Positions 38,386-53,800 of a stretch of DNA of 64,000 bases are shown piece by piece. The notes under the pieces were generated by a model, which saw only the letters and a program-made list of their open reading frames with translations, was not told where the DNA came from and ran no database searches. Both the position numbers and the translations under genes were made by a program. The stretch comes from Hydractinia symbiolongicarpus. Its lineage: Eukaryota > Cnidaria > Hydrozoa > Anthoathecata > Hydractiniidae. Position 1 is the stretch's first letter. Each line of letters starts with the position of its first letter. The stretch lies in contig NC_079877.1 of the NCBI RefSeq assembly GCF_029227915.1, positions 2,666,001-2,730,000 of the forward strand. Reading direction: 5' to 3'.

Positions 38386-39600
38386 ATTCGTACCAACATG
38401 TATTTAGTGATTTCCTTCCGATATTACTAAGTTGTATCGCTTTCAACAGTGAAACGATTGACTGTGAGACTTAATTGAACTGATTTTGGACTTTGACCTT
38501 ATAAATGTAATAAATGAGCCATTTTGACTAGAAGAAATAACATTCTCCTTAATTTGACATGAATGCTGGACCTCAGCGATTACACTGGGCGCTGTGGTAA
38601 GGCTTTATTTAAAAATTAAGATAAATAAGTCATTTTTTACTGCGGGACCAATCCTAGCCGTTATCGCGCGCTGAAGAAATAGAGACAGTTTCTAAATCTA
38701 AATTTCATTGATTTTTTAACGGTGTCAATCCGTTTGAGTTACAACGGTTGCGTCACACATTCGTACCAACATGTATTTAGTGATTTTTTTCCGATATTAC
38801 TAAGTTGTATCGCTTTCAACAGTGAAACGATTGACTGTTGGACTTAATTGAACTGATTTTGGACTTTGACCTTATAAATGTGATAAATGAGTCATTTTGA
38901 CTACAAGAAATGATGTTCTTCTTAATTTGACATGATTGCTGGAACTCAGCGATTACACTGGGCGCTGTGGTAAGGCTTTATTTAAAAATTAAGATAAATA
39001 AGTCAATTTTTATTGTGGGACCAATCCTAGCCGTTATCGCGCGCTGAAAAAATAGAGACAGATTCTAAAACTAAATTTCATTGTTTTTCTAACGGTGTCA
39101 ATCCGTTTCAGTTACAACGGTTGCGTCACACATTCGTACCAACATGTATTTAGTGATTTTTTTCCGATATTACTAAGTTGTATCGCTTTCAACAGTGAAA
39201 CGATTGACTGTGGGACTTAATTGAACTGATTTTGGACTTTGACCTTATAAATGTGATAAATGAGTCATTTTGACTACAAGAAATGATATTCTTCTTAATT
39301 TGACATGATTGCTGGAACTCAGCGCTTACACAGGGCGCTGTGGTAAGGCTTTATTTAAAAATTAAGATAAATAAGTCATTTTTTATTGTGGGACCAATCC
39401 TAGCCGTTATCGCGCGCTGAAAAAATAGAGACAGATTCTAAAACTAAATTTCATTGATTTTCTAACGGTGTCAATCCGTTTGAGTTACAACGGTTGCGTC
39501 ACACATTCGTACCAACATGTATTTAGTGATTTTTTTCCGATATTACTAAGTTGTATCGCTTTCAACAGTGAAACGATTGACTGTGGGACTTAATTGAACT
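38386..39600 (+). repeat. Run of similar single monomers with little higher-order structure
   Basis: Three to four successive monomers share GGTAAGGCTTTATTTAAAAA and GATTTTTTTCCGATATTAC with few differences, as expected from recent monomer-by-monomer expansion. Confidence 0.6.
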
Positions 39601-42600
39601 GATTTTGGACTTTGACCTTATAAATGTGACAAATGAGTCATTTTGACTACAAGAAATGATATTCTTCTTAATTTGACATGATTGCCGGAACTCAGTGATT
39701 ACACTGGGCGCTGCGGTAGCGCTTTATTTAAAAATTAAGATAAATAAGTCAATTTTTATTGTGGGACCAATCCTAGCCGTTATCGCGCGCTGAAAAAATA
39801 GAGACAGATTCTAAAACTACATTTCATTGACTTTCTAACGGTGTCAATCCGTTTGACTTACAACGGTTGCGTCACATAATCGTACCAACATGTTTTTAGT
39901 GATTTTTTTCCGATATTACTAAGTTGTATCGCTTCCAACAGTGAAACGATTGACTGTGGGACTTAATTGAACTGATTTTGGACTTTGACCTTATAAATGT
40001 GATAAATGAGTCATTTTGACTACAAGAATTGATATTCTTCTTAATTTGACATGATTGCCGGTACTCAGTGATTACACTGGGCGCTGCGGTAGCGCTTTAT
40101 TTAAAAATTAAGATAAATAAGTCATTCTTTACTGTGGGACCAATCCTAGCCGTTAGTTCGCGCTGAAGAAATAGAGACAGTTTCAAAAACTACATTTCAT
40201 TGACTTTCTAACGGTGTCAATCCGTTTGACTTACAACGGTTGCGTCACATAATCGTACCAACATGTATTAAGTGATTTTCTTCCGATATTACTAAGTTGT
40301 ATCGCTTTCAACAGTGAAACGATTGACTGTGGGACTTAATTGAACTGATTTTGGACTTTGACCTTAGAAATGTGATAAATGAGTCATTTTGACTACAAGA
40401 AATGATATTCTTCTTAATTTGACATGATTGCTGGAACTCAGCGATTACACTGGGCGCTGTGGTAAGGCTTTATTTAAAAATTAAGATAATAAGACAATTT
40501 TTATTGTGGGACCAATCCTAGCCGTTAGTTCGCGCTGAAGAAATAGAGACAGCTTCAAAAAGTACATTTCATTGATTTTCTAACGGTGTCAATCCGTTAG
40601 AGTTACAACGGTTGCGTCACACATTCGTACCAACATGTATTTATGGATTTTTTTCCGATATTACTAAGTTGTATCGCTTTCAACAGTGAAACGATTGACT
40701 GTGGGACTTAATTGAACTGATTTTGGACTTTGACCATATAAATGTGATAAATGAGTCATTTTGACTACAAGAAATGATATTCTTTTTAATTTGACATGAT
40801 TGCCAGAACTCAGCGATTACACTGGACCCTGTGGTAGCGATTCATTTAAAAATTTAGATAAATAAGTCATTTTTACTGTGGGACCAATCCTAGCCGTTAG
40901 GGCGCGCTGAATATATAGAGACAGTTTCAAAAACTCCATTTCATTGACTTTTTAACGGTGTCAATCCGAATGAGTTAGAACGGTTGCGTCACATAATCGT
41001 ACCAACATGTATTTAGTGATTTTCTTTCGATATTACTAAGTTGTATCGCTTTCAACAGAGAAACGATTGACTGTGGGACTTAATTGATCTGATTTTGGAC
41101 TTTGACCTTATAAATGTAATGAATGAGCCATTTTGACTAGAAGAAATAACATTCTTCTTAATTTGACATGATTGCTGGAACTCAGCGATTACACTGGGCG
41201 CTGTGGTAGCGCTTTATTTAAAAATTAAGATAAATAAATCTTTCTTACTGTGAGACCAATCCTAGCCGTTATCGCGCGCTGAAGAAATAGAGACATTTTC
41301 AAAAACCACATTTCATTGACTTTCTAACGGTGTCAATCCGTTTGAGTTACAACAGTTGCGTCACATATTCGTACCAAAATGTATTTAGTGATTTTCTTCG
41401 GATAATACTAAGTTGTATCGCTTTTAACAGTGAAACGATTGACTGTGGGAATTATTTGAACTGATTCAGGACTGTGACCTTATAAATGTGATAAATGAGG
41501 CAATAGGTTTCCAAGGAATAACATTCTTCTTAATTTGACATGATTGCTGGAATTCAGCGATTACATTAGGCTCTGTGGTAGCCCTTTTTTAAAAATTTAG
41601 ATAAATAAGTCATTTTTTACTGTGGGACCAATCCTAGCCGTTAGTTCGCGCTGAAGAAATAGAGACAGCTTCAAAAAGTACATTTCATTGACTTTCTAAC
41701 GGTGTCAATCCGTTTGAGAGACAACAGTTGCGTGAAACATTCGTACCAACATGTATTTAGTGATTTTTTTCCGATATTACTAAGTTGTATCGCATTCAAA
41801 CGTGAAACGATTGACTGTGGGACTTAATTGAACTGATTTTGGACTATGACCTTATAAATGTGATAAATGAGCCATTTTGACTACAAGAAATGATATTCTT
41901 CTTCATTTGACATGATTGCCGGAACTCAGTGATTACACTGGGCGCTGCGGTAGCGCTTTATTTAAAAATTAAGATAAATAAGTCAATTTTTATTGTGGGA
42001 CCAATCCTAGCCGTTATCGCGCGCTGAAAAAATAGAGACAGATTCTAAAACTAAATTTCATTGATTTTCTAACGGTGTCAATTCGTTTGAGTTACAACGG
42101 TTGCGTCACACATTCGTACCAACATGTATTTAGTGATTTTTTTCCGATATTACTAAGTTGTATCGCTTTCAACAGTGAAACGATTGACTGTGGGACTTAA
42201 TTGAACTGATTTTGGACTTTGACCTTATAAATGTGATAAATGAGTCATTTTGACTACAAGAAATGATATTCTTCTTAATTTGACATGATTGCTGGAACTC
42301 AGCGCTTACACAGGGCGCTGTGGTAAGGCTTTATTTAAAAATTAAGATAAATAAGTCATTTTTTATTGTGGGACCAATCCTAGCCGTTATCGCGCGCTGA
42401 AAAAATAGAGACAGATTCTAAAACTAAATTTCATTGATTTTCTAACAGTGTCAATCCGTTTGAGTTACAACGGTTGCGTCACACATTCGTACCAACATGT
42501 ATTTAGTGATTTTTTTCCGATATTACTAAGTTGTATCGCTTTCAACAGTGAAACGATTGACTGTGGGACTTAATTGAACTGATTTTGGACTTTGACCTTA

Positions 42601-44800
42601 TAAATGTGACAAATGAGTCATTTTGACTACAAGAAATGATAGTCTTCTTAATTTGACATGATTGCCGGAACTCAGTGATTACACTGGGCGCTGCGGTAGC
42701 GCTTTATTTAAAAATTAAGATAAATAAGTCAATTTTTATTGTGGGACCAATCCTAGCCGTTATCGCGCGCTGAAAAAATAGAGACAGATTCTAAAACTAC
42801 ATTTCATTGACTTTCTAACGGTGTCAATCCGTTTGACTTACAACGGTTGCGTCACATAATCGTACCAACATGTATTTAGTGATTTTTTTCCGATATTACT
42901 AAGTTGTATCGCTTCCAACAGTGAAACGATTGACTGTGGGACTTAATTGAACTGATTTTGGACTTTGACCTTATAAATGTGATAAATGAGTCATTTTGAC
43001 TACAAGAATTGATATTCTTCTTAATTTGACATGATTGCCGGTACTCAGTGATTACACTGGGCGCTGCGGTAGCGCTTTATTTAAAAATTAAGATAAATAA
43101 GTCATTCTTTACTGTGGGACCAATCCTAGCCGTTAGTTCGCGCTGAAGAAATAGAGACAGTTTCAAAAACTACATTTCATTGACTTTCTAACGGTGTCAA
43201 TCCGTTTGACTTACAACGGTTGCGTCACATAATCGTACCAACATGTATTAAGTGATTTTCTTCCGATATTACTAAGTTGTATCGCTTTCAACAGTGAAAC
43301 GATTGACTGTGGGACTTAATTGAACTGATTTTGGACTTTGACCTTAGAAATGTGATAAATGAGTCATTTTGACTACAAGAAATGATATTCTTTTTAATTT
43401 GACATGATTGCCAGAACTCAGCGATTACACTGGACCCTGTGGTAGCGATTCATTTAAAAATTTAGATAAATAAGTCATTTTTACTGTGGGACCAATCCTA
43501 GCCGTTAGGGCGCGCTGAATATATAGAGACAGTTTCAAAAACTCCATTTCATTGACTTTTTAACGGTGTCAATCCGAATGAGTTAGAACGGTTGCGTCAC
43601 ATAATCGTACCAACATGTATTTAGTGATTTTCTTTCGATATTACTAAGTTGTATCGCTTTCAACAGAGAAACGATTGACTGTGGGACTTAATTGATCTGA
43701 TTTTGGACTTTGACCTTATAAATGTAATAAATGAGCCATTTTGACTAGAAGAAATAACATTCTTCTTAATTTGACATGATTGCTGGAACTCAGCGATTAC
43801 ACTGGGCGCTGTGGTAGCGCTTTATTTAAAAATTAAGATAAATAAATCTTTCTTACTGTGAGACCAATCCTAGCCGTTATCGCGCACTGAAGAAATAGAG
43901 ACATTTTCAAAAACCACATTTCATTGACTTTCTAACGGTGTCAATCCGTTTGAGTTACAACAGTTGCGTCACATATTCGTACCAAAATGTATTTAGTGAT
44001 TTTCTTCGGATAATACTAAGTTGTATCGCTTTTAACAGTGAAACGATTGACTGTGGGAATTATTTGAACTGATTCAGGACTGTGACCTTATAAATGTGAT
44101 AAATGAGGCAATAGGTTTCCAAGGAATAACATTCTTCTTAATTTGACATGATTGCTGGAATTCAGCGATTACATTAGGCTCTGTGGTAGCCCTTTTTTAA
44201 AAATTTAGATAAATAAGTCATTTTTTACTGTGGGACCAATCCTAGCCGTTAGTTCGCGCTGAAGAAATAGAGACAGCTTCAAAAAGTACATTTCATTGAC
44301 TTTCTAACGGTGTCAATCCGTTTGAGAGACAAAAGTTGCGTGAAACATTCGTACCAACATGTATTTAGTGATTTTTTTCCGATATTACTAAGTTGTATCG
44401 CATTCAAACGTGAAACGATTGACTGTGGGACTTAATTGAACTGATTTTGGACTATGACCTTATAAATGTGATAAATGAGCCATTTTGACTACAAGAAATG
44501 ATATTCTTCTTCATTTGACATGATTGCCGGAACTCAGTGATTACACTGGGCGCTGCGGTAGCGCTTTATTTAAAAATTAAGATAAATAAGTCAATTTTTA
44601 TTGTGGGACCAATCCTAGCCGTTATCGCGCGCTGAAAAAATAGAGACAGATTCTAAAACTAAATTTCATTGATTTTCTAACGGTGTCAATTCGTTTGAGT
44701 TACAACGGTTGCGTCACACATTCGTACCAACATGTATTTAGTGATTTTTTTCCGATATTACTAAGTGGTATCGCTTTCAACAGTGAAACGATTGACTGTG
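39600..44800 (+). repeat. Higher-order repeat of 7 to 8 monomers
   Basis: The GAGGCAATAGGTTTCCAAGG subtype at 41499 recurs at 44107 (offset 2608, seven monomers). The GCCGGTACTCAGTGATTAC subtype near 40058 recurs near 43038 (offset about 2980, eight monomers). The second copy lacks one GGTAAGGC monomer that the first has at about 40370-40740. Confidence 0.75.
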
Positions 44801-47800
44801 GGACTTAATTGAACTGATTTTGGACTTTGACCTTATAAATGTGATAAATGAGTCATTTTGACTACAAGAAATGATATTCTTCTTAATTTGACATGATTGC
44901 TGGAACTCAGCGCTTACACAGGGCGCTGTGGTAAGGCTTTATTTAAAAATTAAGATAAATAAGTCATTTTTTATTGTGGGACCAATCCTAGCCGTTATCG
45001 CGCGCTGAAAAAATAGAGACAGATTCTAAAACTAAATTTCATTGATTTTCTAACAGTGTCAATCCGTTTGAGTTACAACGGTTGCGTCACACATTCGTAC
45101 CAACATGTATTTAGTGATTTTTTTCCGATATTACTAAGTTGTATCGCTTTCAACAGTGAAACGATTGACTGTGGGACTTAATTGAACTGATTTTGGACTT
45201 TGACCTTATAAATGTGATAAATGAGTCATTTTGACTACAAGAAATGATATTCTTCTTAATTTGACATGATTGCTGGAACTCAGCGCTTACACAGGGCGCT
45301 GTGGTAAGGCTTTATTTAAAAATTAAGATAAATAAGTCATTTTTTATTGTGGGACCAATCCTAGCCGTTATCGCGCGCTGAAAAAATAGAGACAGATTCT
45401 AAAACTAAATTTCATTGATTTTCTAACGGTGTCAATCCGTTTGAGTTACAACGGTTGCGTCACACATTCGTACCAACATGTATTTAGTGATTTTTTTCCG
45501 ATATTACTAAGTTGTATCGCTTTCAACAGTGAAACGATTGACTGTGGGACTTAATTGAACTGATTTTGGACTTTGACCTTATAAATGTGACAAATGAGTC
45601 ATTTTGACTACAAGAAATGATATTCTTCTTAATTTGACATGATTGCCGGAACTCAGTGATTACACTGGGCGCTGCGGTAGCGCTTTATTTAAAAATTAAG
45701 ATAAATAAGTCAATTTTTATTGTGGGACCAATCCTAGCCGTTATCGCGCGCTGAAAAAATAGAGACAGATTCTAAAACTACATTTCATTGACTTTCTAAC
45801 GGTGTCAATCCGTTTGACTTACAACGGTTGCGTCACATAATCGTACCAACATGTATTTAGTGATTTTTTTCCGATATTACTAAGTTGTATCGCTTCCAAC
45901 AGTGAAACGATTGACTGTGGGACTTAATTGAACTGATTTTGGACTTTGACCTTATAAATGTGATAAATGAGTCATTTTGACTACAAGAATTGATATTCTT
46001 CTTAATTTGACATGATTGCCGGTACTCAGTGATTACACTGGGCGCTGCCGTAGCGCTTTATTTAAAAATTAAGATAAATAAGTCATTCTTTACTGTGGGA
46101 CCAATCCTAGCCGTTAGTTCGCGCTGAAGAAATAGAGACAGTTTCAAAAACTACATTTCATTGACTTTCTAACGGTGTCAATCCGTTTGACTTACAACGG
46201 TTGCGTCACATAATCGTACCAACATGTATTAAGTGATTTTCTTCCGATATTACTAAGTTGTATCGCTTTCAACAGTGAAACGATTGACTGTGGGACTTAA
46301 TTGAACTGATTTTGGACTTTGACCTTATAAATGTGATAAATGAGTCATTTTGACTACAAGAAATGATATTCTTCTTAATTTGACATGATTGCTGGAACTC
46401 AGCGCTTACACAGGGCGCTGTGGTAAGGCTTTATTTAAAAATTAAGATAAATAAGTCATTTTTTATTGTGGGACCAATCCTAGCCGTTATCGCGCGCTGA
46501 AAAAATAGAGACAGATTCTAAAACTAAATTTCATTGATTTTCTAACAGTGTCAATCCGTTTGAGTTACAACGGTTGCGTCACACATTCGTACCAACATGT
46601 ATTTAGTGATTTTTTTCCGATATTACTAAGTTGTATCGCTTTCAACAGTGAAACGATTGACTGTGGGACTTAATTGAACTGATTTTGGACTTTGACCTTA
46701 TAAATGTGATAAATGAGTCATTTTGACTACAAGAAATGATATTCTTCTTAATTTGACATGATTGCTGGAACTCAGCGCTTACACAGGGCGCTGTGGTAAG
46801 GCTTTATTTAAAAATTAAGATAAATAAGTCATTTTTTATTGTGGGACCAATCCTAGCCGTTATCGCGCGCTGAAAAAATAGAGACAGATTCTAAAACTAA
46901 ATTTCATTGATTTTCTAACGGTGTCAATCCGTTTGAGTTACAACGGTTGCGTCACACATTCGTACCAACATGTATTTAGTGATTTTTTTCCGATATTACT
47001 AAGTTGTATCGCTTTCAACAGTGAAACGATTGACTGTGGGACTTAATTGAACTGATTTTGGACTTTGACCTTATAAATGTGACAAATGAGTCATTTTGAC
47101 TACAAGAAATGATATTCTTCTTAATTTGACATGATTGCCGGAACTCAGTGATTACACTGGGCGCTGCGGTAGCGCTTTATTTAAAAATTAAGATAAATAA
47201 GTCAATTTTTATTGTGGGACCAATCCTAGCCGTTATCGCGCGCTGAAAAAATAGAGACAGATTCTAAAACTACATTTCATTGACTTTCTAACGGTGTCAA
47301 TCCGTTTGACTTACAACGGTTGCGTCACATAATCGTACCAACATGTATTTAGTGATTTTTTTCCGATATTACTAAGTTGTATCGCTTCCAACAGTGAAAC
47401 GATTGACTGTGGGACTTAATTGAACTGATTTTGGATTTTGACCTTATAAATGTGATAAATGAGTCATTTTGACTACAAGAATTGATATTCTTCTTAATTT
47501 GACATGATTGCCGGTACTCAGTGATTACACTGGGCGCTGCGGTAGCGCTTTATTTAAAAATTAAGATAAATAAGTCATTCTTTACTGTGGGACCAATCCT
47601 AGCCGTTAGTTCGCGCTGAAGAAATAGAGACAGTTTCAAAAACTACATTTCATTGACTTTCTAACGGTGTCAATCCGTTTGACTTACAACGGTTGCGTCA
47701 CATAATCGTACCAACATGTATTAAGTGATTTTCTTCCGATATTACTAAGTTGTATCGCTTTCAACAGTGAAACGATTCACTGTGGGACTTAATTGAACTG

Positions 47801-50800
47801 ATTTTGGACTTTGACCTTAGAAATGTGATAAATGAGTCATTTTGACTACAAGAAATGATATTCTTCTTATATTGACATGATTGCTGGAACTCAGCGATTA
47901 CACTGGGCGCTGTGGTAAGGCTTTATTTAAAAATTAAGATAATAAGACAATTTTTATTGTGGGACCAATCCTAGCCGTTAGTTCGCGCTGAAGAAATAGA
48001 GACAGCTTCAAAAAGTACATTTCATTGATTTTCTAACGGTGTCAATCCGTTTGAGTTACAACGGTTGCGTCACACATTCGTACCAACATGTATTTATGGA
48101 TTTTTTTCCGATATTACTAAGTTGTATCGCTTTCAACAGTGAAACGATTGACTGTGGGACTTAATTGAACTGATTTTGGACTTTGACCATATAAATGTGA
48201 TAAATGAGTCATTTTGACTACAAGAAATGATATTCTTTTTAATTTGACATGATTGCCAGAACTCAGCGATTACACTGGACCCTGTGGTAGCGATTCATTT
48301 AAAAATTTAGATAAATAAGTCATTTTTACTGTGGGACCAATCCTAGCCGTTAGGGCGCGCTGAATATATAGAGACAGTTTCAAAAACTCCATTTCATTGA
48401 CTTTTTAACGGTGTCAATCCGAATGAGTTAGAACGGTTGCGTCACATAATCGTACCAACATGTATTTAGTGATTTTCTTTCGATATTACTAAGTTGTATC
48501 GCTTTCAACAGAGAAACGATTGACTGTGGGACTTAATTGATCTGATTTTGGACTTTGACCTTATAAATGTAATAAATGAGCCATTTTGACTAGAAGAAAT
48601 AACATTCTTCTTAATTTGACATGATTGCTGGAACTCAGCGATTACACTGGGCGCTGTGGTAGCGCTTTATTTAAAAATTAAGATAAATAAATCTTTCTTA
48701 CTGTGAGACCAATCCTAGCCGTTATCGCGCGCTGAAGAAATAGAGACATTTTCAAAAACCACATTTCATTGACTTTCTAACGGTGTCAATCCGTTTGAGT
48801 TACAACAGTTGCGTCACATATTCGTACCAAAATGTATTTAGTGATTTTCTTCGGATAATACTAAGTTGTATCGCTTTTAACAGTGAAACGATTGACTGTG
48901 GGAATTATTTGAACTGATTCAGGACTGTGACCTTATAAATGTGATAAATGAGGCAATAGGTTTCCAAGGAATAACATTCTTCTTAATTTGACATGATTGC
49001 TGGAATTCAGCGATTACATTAGGCTCTGTGGTAGCCCTTTTTTAAAAATTTAGATAAATAAGTCATTTTTTACTGTGGGACCAATCCTAGCCGTTAGTTC
49101 GCGCTGAAGAAATAGAGACAGCTTCAAAAAGTACATTTCATTGACTTTCTAACGGTGTCAATCCGTTTGAGAGACAACAGTTGCGTGAAACATTCGTACC
49201 AACATGTATTTAGTGATTTTTTTCCGATATTACTAAGTTGTATCGCATTCAAACGTGAAACGATTGACTGTGGGACTTAATTGAACTGATTTTGGACTAT
49301 GACCTTATAAATGTGATAAATGAGCCATTTTGACTACAAGAAATGATATTCTTCTTCATTTGACATGATTGCCGGAACTCAGTGATTACACTGGGCGCTG
49401 CGGTAGCGCTTTATTTAAAAATTAAGATAAATAAGTCAATTTTTATTGTGGGACCAATCCTAGCCGTTATCGCGCGCTAAAAAAATAGAGACAGATTCTA
49501 AAACTAAATTTCATTGATTTTCTAACGGTGTCAATTCGTTTGAGTTACAACGGTTGCGTCACACATTCGTACCAACATGTATTTAGTGATTTTTTTCCGA
49601 TATTACTAAGTTGTATCGCTTTCAACAGTGAAACGATTGACTGTGGGACTTAATTGAACTGATTTTGGACTTTGACCTTATAAATGTGATAAATGAGTCA
49701 TTTTGACTACAAGAAATGATATTCTTCTTAATTTGACAGGATTGCTGGAACTCAGCGCTTACACAGGGCGCTGTGGTAAGGCTTTATTTAAAAATTAAGA
49801 TAAATAAGTCATTTTTTATTGTGGGACCAATCCTAGCCGTTATCGCGCGCTGAAAAAATAGAGACAGATTCTAAAACTAAATTTCATTGATTTTCTAACA
49901 GTGTCAATCCGTTTGAGTTACAACGGTTGCGTCACACATTCGTACCAACATGTATTTAGTGATTTTTTTCCGATATTACTAAGTTGTATCGCTTTCAACA
50001 GTGAAACGATTGACTGTGGGACTTAATTGAACTGATTTTGGACTTTGACCTTATAAATGTGACAAATGAGTCATTTTGACTACAAGAAATGATATTCTTC
50101 TTAATTTGACATGATTGCCGGTACTCAGTGATTACACTGGGCGCTGCGGTAGCGCTTTATTTAAAAATTAAGATAAATAAGTCATTCTTTACTGTGGGAC
50201 CAATCCTAGCCGTTAGTTCGCGCTGAAGAAATAGAGACAGTTTCAAAAACTACATTTCATTGACTTTCTAACGGTTTCAATCCGTTTGACTTACAACGGT
50301 TGCGTCACATAATCGTACCAACATGTATTAAGTGATTTTCTTCCGATATTACTAAGTTGTATCGCTTTCAACAGTGAAACGATTGACTGTGGGACTTAAT
50401 TGAACTGATTTTGGACTTTGACCTTAGAAATGTGATAAATGAGTCATTTTGACTACAAGAAATGATATTCTTTTTAATTTGACATGATTGCCAGAACTCA
50501 GCGATTACACTGGACCCTGTGGTAGCGATTCATTTAAAAATTTAGATAAATAAGTCATTTTTACTGTGGGACCAATCCTAGCCGTTAGGGCGCGCTGAAT
50601 ATATAGAGACAGTTTCAAAAACTCCATTTCATTGACTTTTTAACGGTGTCAATCCGAATGAGTTAGAACGGTTGCGTCACATAATCGTACCAACATGTAT
50701 TTAGTGATTTTCTTTCGATATTACTAAGTTGTATCGCTTTCAACAGAGAAACGATTGACTGTGGGACTTAATTGATCTGATTTTGGACTTTGACCTTATA

Positions 50801-53800
50801 AATGTAATAAATGAGCCATTTTGACTAGAAGAAATAACATTCTTCTTAATTTGACATGATTGCTGGAACTCAGCGATTACACTGGGCGCTGTGGTAGCGC
50901 TTTATTTAAAAATTAAGATAAATAAATCTTTCTTACTGTGAGACCAATCCTAGCCGTTATCGCGCGCTGAAGAAATAGAGACATTTTCAAAAACCACATT
51001 TCATTGACTTTCTAACGGTGTCAATCCGTTTGAGTTACAACAGTTGCGTCACATATTCGTACCAAAATGTATTTAGTGATTTTCTTCGGATAATACTAAG
51101 TTGTATCGCTTTTAACAGTGAAACGATTGACTGTGGGAATTATTTGAACTGATTCAGGACTGTGACCTTATAAATGTGATAAATGAGGCAATAGGTTTCC
51201 AAGGAATAACATTCTTCTTAATTTGACATGATTGCTGGAATTCAGCGATTACATTAGGCTCTGTGGTAGCCCTTTTTTAAAAATTTAGATAAATAAGTCA
51301 TTTTTTACTGTGGGACCAATCCTAGCCGTTAGTTCGCGCTGAAGAAATAGAGACAGCTTCAAAAAGTACATTTCATTGACTTTCTAACGGTGTCAATCCG
51401 TTTGAGAGACAACAGTTGCGTGAAACATTCGTACCAACATGTATTTAGTGATTTTTTTCCGATATTACTAAGTTGTATCGCATTCAAACGTGAAACGATT
51501 GACTGTGGGACTTAATTGAACTGATTTTGGACTATGACCTTATAAATGTGATAAATGAGCCATTTTGACTACAAGAAATGATATTCTTCTTCATTTGACA
51601 TGATTGCCGGAACTCAGTGATTACACTGGGCGCTGCGGTAGCGCTTTATTTAAAAATTAAGATAAATAAGTCAATTTTTATTGTGGGACCAATCCTAGCC
51701 GTTATCGCGCGCTGAAAAAATAGAGACAGATTCTAAAACTAAATTTCATTGATTTTCTAACGGTGTCAATTCGTTTGAGTTACAACGGTTGCGTCACACA
51801 TTCGTACCAACATGTATTTAGTGATTTTTTTCCGATATTACTAAGTGGTATCGCTTTCAACAGTGAAACGATTGACTGTGGGACTTAATTGAACTGATTT
51901 TGGACTTTGACCTTATAAATGTGATAAATGAGTCATTTTGACTACAAGAAATGATATTCTTCTTAATTTGACATGATTGCTGGAACTCAGCGCTTACACA
52001 GGGCGCTGTGGTAAGGCTTTATTTAAAAGTTAAGATAAATAAGTCATTTTTTATTGTGGGACCAATCCTAGCCGTTATCGCGCGCTGAAAAAATAGAGAC
52101 AGATTCTAAAACTAAATTTCATTGATTTTCTAACAGTGTCAATCCGTTTGAGTTACAACGGTTGCGTCACACATTCGTACCAACATGTATTTAGTGATTT
52201 TTTTCCGATATTACTAAGTTGTATCGCTTTCAACAGTGAAACGATTGACTGTGGGACTTAATTGAACTGATTTTGGACTTTGACCTTATAAATGTGACAA
52301 ATGAGTCATTTTGACTACAAGAAATGATATTCTTCTTAATTTGACATGATTGCCGGAACTCAGTGATTACACTGGGCGCTGCGGTAGCGCTTTATTTAAA
52401 AATTAAGATAAATAAGTCAATTTTTATTGTGGGACCAATCCTAGCCGTTATCGCGCGCTGAAAAAATAGAGACAGATTCTAAAACTACATTTCATTGACT
52501 TTCTAACGGTGTCAATCCGTTTTACTTACAACGGTTGCGTCACATAATCGTACCAACATGTATTTAGTGATTTTTTTCCGATATTACTAAGTTGAATCGC
52601 TTCCAACAGTGAAACGATTGACTGTGGGACTTAATTGAACTGATTTTGGACTTTGACCTTATAAATGTGATAAATGAGTCATTTTGACTACAAGAAATGA
52701 TATTCTTCTTAATTTGACATGATTGCCGGTACTCAGTGATTACACTGGGCGCTGCGGTAGCGCTTTATTTAAAAATTAAGATAAATAAGTCATTCTTTAC
52801 TGTGGGACCAATCCTAGCCGTTAGTTCGCGCTGAAGAAATAGAGACAGTTTCAAAAACTACATTTCATTGACTTTCTAACGGTGTCAATCCGTTTGACTT
52901 ACAACGGTTGCGTCACATAATCGTACCAACATGTATTAAGTGATTTTCTTCCGATATTACTAAGTTGTATCGCTTTCAACAGTGAAACGATTGACTGTGG
53001 GACTTAATTGAACTGATTTTGGACTTTGACCTTAGAAATGTGATAAATGAGTCATTTTGACTACAAGAAATGATATTATTCTTAATTTGACATGATTGCT
53101 GGAACTCAGCGATTACACTGGGCGCTGTGGTAAGGCTTTATTTAAAAATTAAGATAATAAGACAATTTTTATTGTGGGACCAATCATAGCCGTTAGTTCG
53201 CGCTGAAGAAATAGAGACAGCTTCAAAAAGTACATTTCATTGATTTTCTAACGGTGTCAATCCGTTTGAGTTACAACGGTTGCGTCACACATTCGTACCA
53301 ACATGTATTTATGGATTTTTTTCCGATATTACTAAGTTGTATCGCTTTCAACAGTGAAACGATTGACTGTGGGACTTAATTGAACTGATTTTGGACTTTG
53401 ACCATATAAATGTGATAAATGAGTCATTTTGACTACAAGAAATGATATTCTTTTTAATTTGACATGATTGCCAGAACTCAGCGATTACACTGGACCCTGT
53501 GGTAGCGATTCATTTAAAAATTTAGATAAATAAGTCATTTTTACTGTGGGACCAATCCTAGCCGTTAGCGCGCGCTGAATATATAGAGACAGTTTCAAAA
53601 ACTCCATTTCATTGACTTTTTAACGGTGTCAATCCGAATGAGTTAGAACGGTTGCGTCACATAATCGTACCAACATGTATTTAGTGATTTTCTTTCGATA
53701 TTACTAAGTTGTATCGCTTTCAACAGAGAAACGATTGACTGTGGGACTAAATTGATCTGATTATGGACTTTGACCTTATAAATGTAATAAATGAGCCATT